A stretch of DNA of 64,000 nucleotides, from the NCBI GenBank assembly GCA_016200325.1, contig JACQEZ010000019.1:372001-436000 (forward strand), read 5' to 3'. Of this stretch, positions 60,973-64,000 are shown piece after piece; position 1 is the stretch's first letter, and each line of letters begins with the position of its first letter. Position numbers and translations under genes: made by a program. The notes below the pieces were generated by a model that saw nothing but the letters and a program-made list of their open reading frames with translations, was not told the DNA's origin and ran no database searches. The DNA comes from Candidatus Manganitrophaceae bacterium. Lineage in GTDB: Bacteria; Nitrospirota; Nitrospiria; SBBL01; Manganitrophaceae.

Positions 60973-62053
60973 GGGCGGGCGCTCCTTGCGTGGCGGCGGC
61001 CTGTCCCGGCAAAGGGAAGAGGGCCTTGTTGACGGCGAATTTATGCGCTTCCTCGACGGTGATTTTCTTGGCGGCGAGCAGCGCTTGAATCGCCTGATCC
61101 ATCAACTGCATCCCCTCTCCTTTACCGGTTTGAATAATCGAGGGGATCTGGAACGTCTTTCCTTCCCGGATGAGGTTCGACACCGCCGTGTTCACCGACA
61201 TAATTTCCAGCGCGGCGCAGCGCTTTCCATCCACCGTCTTCAACAGGTTCTGGGCAATCACCCCTTTGAGCGACTCCGCCAACATCGCTCGGATCTGCTC
61301 CTGCTGGCCCGTCGGAAAGACATTGATGATCCGATCGATCGTTTTTGCCGCGCTGCTGGTGTGGAGTGTTCCATAAACGAGATGACCGGTCTCCGCCGCC
61401 GTGATCGCCAGCTCGATCGTCTCCAGGTCGCGCATCTCGCCGACCAGGATAATATCGGGATCTTCTCGAAGGGCTGCCCGCAGCGCGGTGGCAAACGATT
61501 TGGTATGTTTTCCCACCTCCCGTTGATTGATCAGACATTGCTGGCTGACATGGACGAATTCGATCGGGTCTTCAACCGTAAGGATATGCTCTTTTTGCGT
61601 TCGATTGATATGGTCGATCATCGCGGCGAGGGTGGTCGATTTTCCGCTTCCGGTCGCGCCGGTCACCAAGACCAGCCCTTTTTTAAGATGGGTGAATTTC
61701 AAAACCGATGGGGGAAGACCGAGCTGCTCGGTCGTCAAAATCTGCGTCGGGATCATCCGAAAGACGGCGGAGATGCCGAGGCGGCCGAAAAAAATATTGG
61801 CGCGAAAGCGCGCCTCCAGCGCAGGGACATCATAGGCAAAATCGATATCGCGGGTTTTTTCGAACTCCTGCTTCTGCGCGTCGTTCATGATTTCATGGAG
61901 CAGCGCCTGGTTCTCCGCATGGGTCATTTTTTTATCGTTGACCGGGACCAAGTCTCCCGCCGCCCGCATGAGGGGGGAATTTCCCGGAGAGAGATGAAGG
62001 TCCGATCCCTTTTTCTCTCTTAATGCTTTGAAGAGAAGATCGATCTGAGCCAT
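60965..62053 (-). CDS. pilT: Twitching motility ATPase PilT
   Basis: The 362-residue hexameric ATPase drives type IV pilus retraction. Motifs include the Walker A GLVLVTGATGSGKSTTLAAM, the Asp box ILTVEDPIEFVH, Walker B DIILVGEMRDLETIELAITA and the His box GHLVYGTLHTSSAAKTIDRI. The PilT-specific AIRNLIRE-like motif (AVSNLIREGKTFQIPSIIQT) is present. ATG 62053 has GGAG upstream; a longer frame to 62113 has no support. It overlaps the downstream companion gene by eight bases. Confidence 0.95.
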   Translation of the reverse strand: MAQIDLLFKALREKKGSDLHLSPGNSPLMRAAGDLVPVNDKKMTHAENQALLHEIMNDAQKQEFEKTRDIDFAYDVPALEARFRANIFFGRLGISAVFRMIPTQILTTEQLGLPPSVLKFTHLKKGLVLVTGATGSGKSTTLAAMIDHINRTQKEHILTVEDPIEFVHVSQQCLINQREVGKHTKSFATALRAALREDPDIILVGEMRDLETIELAITAAETGHLVYGTLHTSSAAKTIDRIINVFPTGQQEQIRAMLAESLKGVIAQNLLKTVDGKRCAALEIMSVNTAVSNLIREGKTFQIPSIIQTGKGEGMQLMDQAIQALLAAKKITVEEAHKFAVNKALFPLPGQAAATQGAPARG

Positions 62054-62200
62054 AAGAACTCCAATAGACTGCGAAGACGAAGTCAAGCTTAGCATAAGAA
62101 GAAAAATCCGCAAGCGGGATGCAATGAAGGACGGTAATTTATGTGAAGGATAAATACTCGGTGGGAATATGGAAGAAATGTTTTGATCCTAAAACAAGAG

Positions 62201-62239
62201 CAAAATAAAAGCAGGGGCGGTCCGCCAAACCGCCCCTGC
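62201..62239 (-). terminator. Intrinsic terminator of the dehydrogenase operon
   Basis: Minus strand: GCAGGGGCGGT pairs perfectly with ACCGCCCCTGC around a short loop, followed by TTTTATTTTG. It lies 53 bases after the E2 stop and separates the dehydrogenase operon from pilT. Confidence 0.85.
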
Positions 62240-62291
62240 CGTATCGAAGGACCCTGGGAGGAGGAACAGGGGGGGGCCCCCTCCGCAGCAG

Positions 62292-63512
62292 CTATTTGCC
62301 TTCGATGAGCATTAAATCGGGATCTTCCAAATGTTGAATCACCGTGTTCATGAAGCGCGCCCCCTCGGCGCCATAGATCACGCGGTGGTCGAAGGTGAGG
62401 GAGAGCGGTAGAATCTTCCGGACGACCATCTCTCCCGACCGGGCCACCACCCGGTCTTGAATCTTGCCGAGGCCGAGAATTCCGACCTCGGGATAGTTGA
62501 CGATCGGCGTTCCGTAGATCCCGCCGATGACGCCGTAGTTCGTCAAGGTAAACGTCCCGCCCTTCAAATCGGCCAGATCGACCGTACGGGCGAAGGCTTT
62601 CTCGGTCAGCGCCGAGATCTCTTTGGCCAGATCGAGAATACTTTTCTCATCGGCTCGCTTGACCACCGGAACCATCAGCCCTTCGGGCGTGTCGACGGCA
62701 ATCCCGATATTGTAATATTTTTTGAGGAGGATCTCTTCTTTCTCTTCGTCCAGGGTCGCATTGAGGAAAGGATATTCTTTGAGACCGGCAACGACCGCCT
62801 TCACGATGAAGGGAAGATAAGTCAGTTTAAAGCCGCGCTCCTCAGCGAGCCGCTTCTTTTTGGAGCGGACCTGCTCGAGCGCAGTTACATCGGCGTCATC
62901 GGTGAAGGTGACCGCCGCCACCTTTTGGGAAGACTCGGTCACACGACGCGCCGCACTCCGCCGGACCCCCCGGAACGCGACCCGCTCGATCGGACCGAGC
63001 AGACTCGCCTCGGCCGATTGTGGCGCCGGGGCAACCCCTTTTGAGATCTGAGCGGCCTGGTCAATATCCTCGCGGGTCAAACGTCCACCGGGGCCGCTCC
63101 CCCGGACCTTCGAGAGATCAACCCCCAATTCTTTTGCCCGGGCCCGAACCGACGGAATCGCCCGGACCTTAAACTCCTCCTCCGCCTCGGTCAGCCGACC
63201 GACGACCGAGCCGGCATCTCTTCTCGCTTCCGGCGCCGGCTGTTTTTCCGGCGCTGGCTTTGCGATCGGGGAACCGTCGGTCTCGACGACAACCAGCACC
63301 GAGCCGACATGAATGATCTCCCCCGGCTTTCCGTTCAACGCTACGACCTTGCCGGTGTAGGGCGACGGCAGCGTTACCACCGCCTTATCGGTCTCCACCT
63401 CCACGAGCGGCTGGTCTTCCTTGACGAACTCCCCATCGGAGACGAGCCACTTGATCAGCTCTCCCTCGGTGATCCCTTCTCCGACATCGGGAAATTTGAA
63501 CTCTTTCCGCAT
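62292..63512 (-). CDS. 2-oxoacid dehydrogenase E2, catalytic Asp replaced by Tyr
   Basis: The 406-residue acyltransferase has an N-terminal lipoyl domain with the lipoylated Lys in VEVETDKAVVTLPSP, a Pro/Ala linker, an E3-binding domain (IPSVRARAKELGVDLSKVRG) and a C-terminal acyltransferase core (GTFTLTNYGVIGGIYGTPIV). The catalytic motif normally reads DHRxxDG; here it is LTFDHRVIYGAEGARFM, with Tyr380 where Asp is expected. His376 remains. The E2 core of pyruvate or branched-chain complexes is otherwise complete. It begins two bases after the E1-beta stop, so they are in one operon. Confidence 0.9.
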   Translation of the reverse strand: MRKEFKFPDVGEGITEGELIKWLVSDGEFVKEDQPLVEVETDKAVVTLPSPYTGKVVALNGKPGEIIHVGSVLVVVETDGSPIAKPAPEKQPAPEARRDAGSVVGRLTEAEEEFKVRAIPSVRARAKELGVDLSKVRGSGPGGRLTREDIDQAAQISKGVAPAPQSAEASLLGPIERVAFRGVRRSAARRVTESSQKVAAVTFTDDADVTALEQVRSKKKRLAEERGFKLTYLPFIVKAVVAGLKEYPFLNATLDEEKEEILLKKYYNIGIAVDTPEGLMVPVVKRADEKSILDLAKEISALTEKAFARTVDLADLKGGTFTLTNYGVIGGIYGTPIVNYPEVGILGLGKIQDRVVARSGEMVVRKILPLSLTFDHRVIYGAEGARFMNTVIQHLEDPDLMLIEGK

Positions 63513-63514
63513 CT

Positions 63515-64000
63515 CTAAAATCCTACCACCTGTTCGGCCGCCTCGACGATCTGATCGACATCGGGGAGATAATATTTCTCCGTCTTCGGAAGGGGGATCG
63601 GCGTGTCGAAGCCGGTCACCCGCGCGATCGGCGCCTCCAGCGACAGGAGCGCCTCCTCACAGAGGCGAGCGGCAATCTCGGCGCCGAGTCCGCAGGTCTG
63701 GGGCGCTTCGTGAATGATCACGGCACGTCCGGTCTTCTCGACCGATCGAATGATCGTTGCGGAGTCGAGCGGCGAGAGGGTCCGCAGATCGATCACCTCC
63801 GCCTCGATTCCTTTCTCCGCCATCCGATCGGCCGCCTTCAGCGTCGGGTGGAGCATCGCCCCCCAGGCGATGAGGGTCACATCTTTTCCCTCGGCAACCA
63901 GGCGCGCCTCGCCGAGCGGAATGAGATACTCCTCCTCCGGCACCTCTTCTTTAATTGCCCGATAAATCTTGGCCGGCTCAAGAAAGAGAACCGGATCGGG
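63515..64000 (-). CDS. 2-oxoacid dehydrogenase E1 component, beta subunit (partial)
   Basis: The minus-strand frame is open to the window edge. The visible 161 residues are the C-terminal half of a transketolase-like E1-beta: DPVLFLEPAKIYRAIKEEVP, VAEGKDVTLIAWGAMLHPTL, EVIDLRTLSPLDSATIIRSV and HEAPQTCGLGAEIAARLCEE. With the E2 downstream and presumably E1-alpha upstream outside the window it would form a pyruvate or branched-chain oxoacid dehydrogenase. The N-terminal half is cut off. Confidence 0.92.
   Translation of the reverse strand, partial: PDPVLFLEPAKIYRAIKEEVPEEEYLIPLGEARLVAEGKDVTLIAWGAMLHPTLKAADRMAEKGIEAEVIDLRTLSPLDSATIIRSVEKTGRAVIIHEAPQTCGLGAEIAARLCEEALLSLEAPIARVTGFDTPIPLPKTEKYYLPDVDQIVEAAEQVVGF

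Noticed and set aside
60986-62023. A 345-codon plus-strand frame opposite pilT
   Set aside because: It is antisense to complete PilT motifs.

Overview
The window looks like the chromosome of a Gram-negative, GC-rich bacterium. An outer membrane is implied by a TonB-dependent receptor, a TonB protein, beta-barrel proteins and type IV pilus PilT. The gene set (ComA-like protein, archaemetzincin-like protein, HemE/HemH/HemG, B12 salvage genes) would suit Nitrospirota or a neighbouring phylum. That placement is an impression from gene content, not a computed result.

Layout. 0.1-4.6 kb: core genes (degenerate archaemetzincin, ComA-like synthase, endonuclease III, a small basic protein, a PhoB-type response regulator, two hypotheticals). 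4.65-23.12 kb: an 18.4 kb integrative element inserted into the 3' end of tRNA-Met(CAT). It is bounded by a perfect 46 bp direct repeat, with a tyrosine integrase against the intact tRNA and iterated integrase-arm-like repeats at both ends. It carries a primase/helicase replication operon behind an excisionase-like regulator, a small-terminase-like protein, a frameshifted DUF3800 gene followed by a three-way-junction RNA candidate, and a four-gene restriction-type cassette (SNF2 helicase, DUF4391, beta-class methyltransferase, type III Res). There are no capsid, tail or large-terminase genes, so it resembles a phage satellite carrying a defence island. 23.3-26.3 kb: overlapping operon trpD2-cbiX-trpS. 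26.4-37.6 kb: an envelope and metal region on the plus strand, with an outer-membrane protein, ZnuA- and ZnuB-like proteins without an ATPase gene, small Cys/His-containing membrane proteins (two apparently leaderless), a HEYGH lipoprotein, a beta-propeller lipoprotein and a TlpA-like thioredoxin. 37.6-47.4 kb: haem genes (hemG, hemH, hemE) mixed with a methyltransferase, a CHRD protein, an FnIII protein, a cysteine hydrolase and a large permease. 47.6-60.5 kb: one long cobalamin operon on the minus strand. 60.5-64 kb: PilT with a companion gene, then the E2 and E1-beta subunits of a 2-oxoacid dehydrogenase, cut by the window edge.

The cobalamin operon reads btuB, btuM-like, cobU, cobT, cobS, signal-less B12-binding protein, cobB/cbiA, pduO-type adenosyltransferase, a PP-loop ATPase, btuF, btuC, btuD, tonB. 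It therefore encodes outer-membrane uptake, energisation, two inner-membrane routes and lower-ligand assembly. It is preceded by two tandem cobalamin riboswitches, the first followed by an intrinsic terminator. No corrin-ring synthesis genes are seen apart from cbiX and cobB/cbiA, which fits a salvage role.

The observations most worth a second look are the satellite-like element with its restriction cassette and DUF3800-linked RNA candidate, the tandem riboswitches, hemE without any canonical start codon next to an inserted short palindromic repeat, an E2 acyltransferase whose catalytic HRxxDG motif reads HRVIYG, and an archaemetzincin that has lost its catalytic zinc site.
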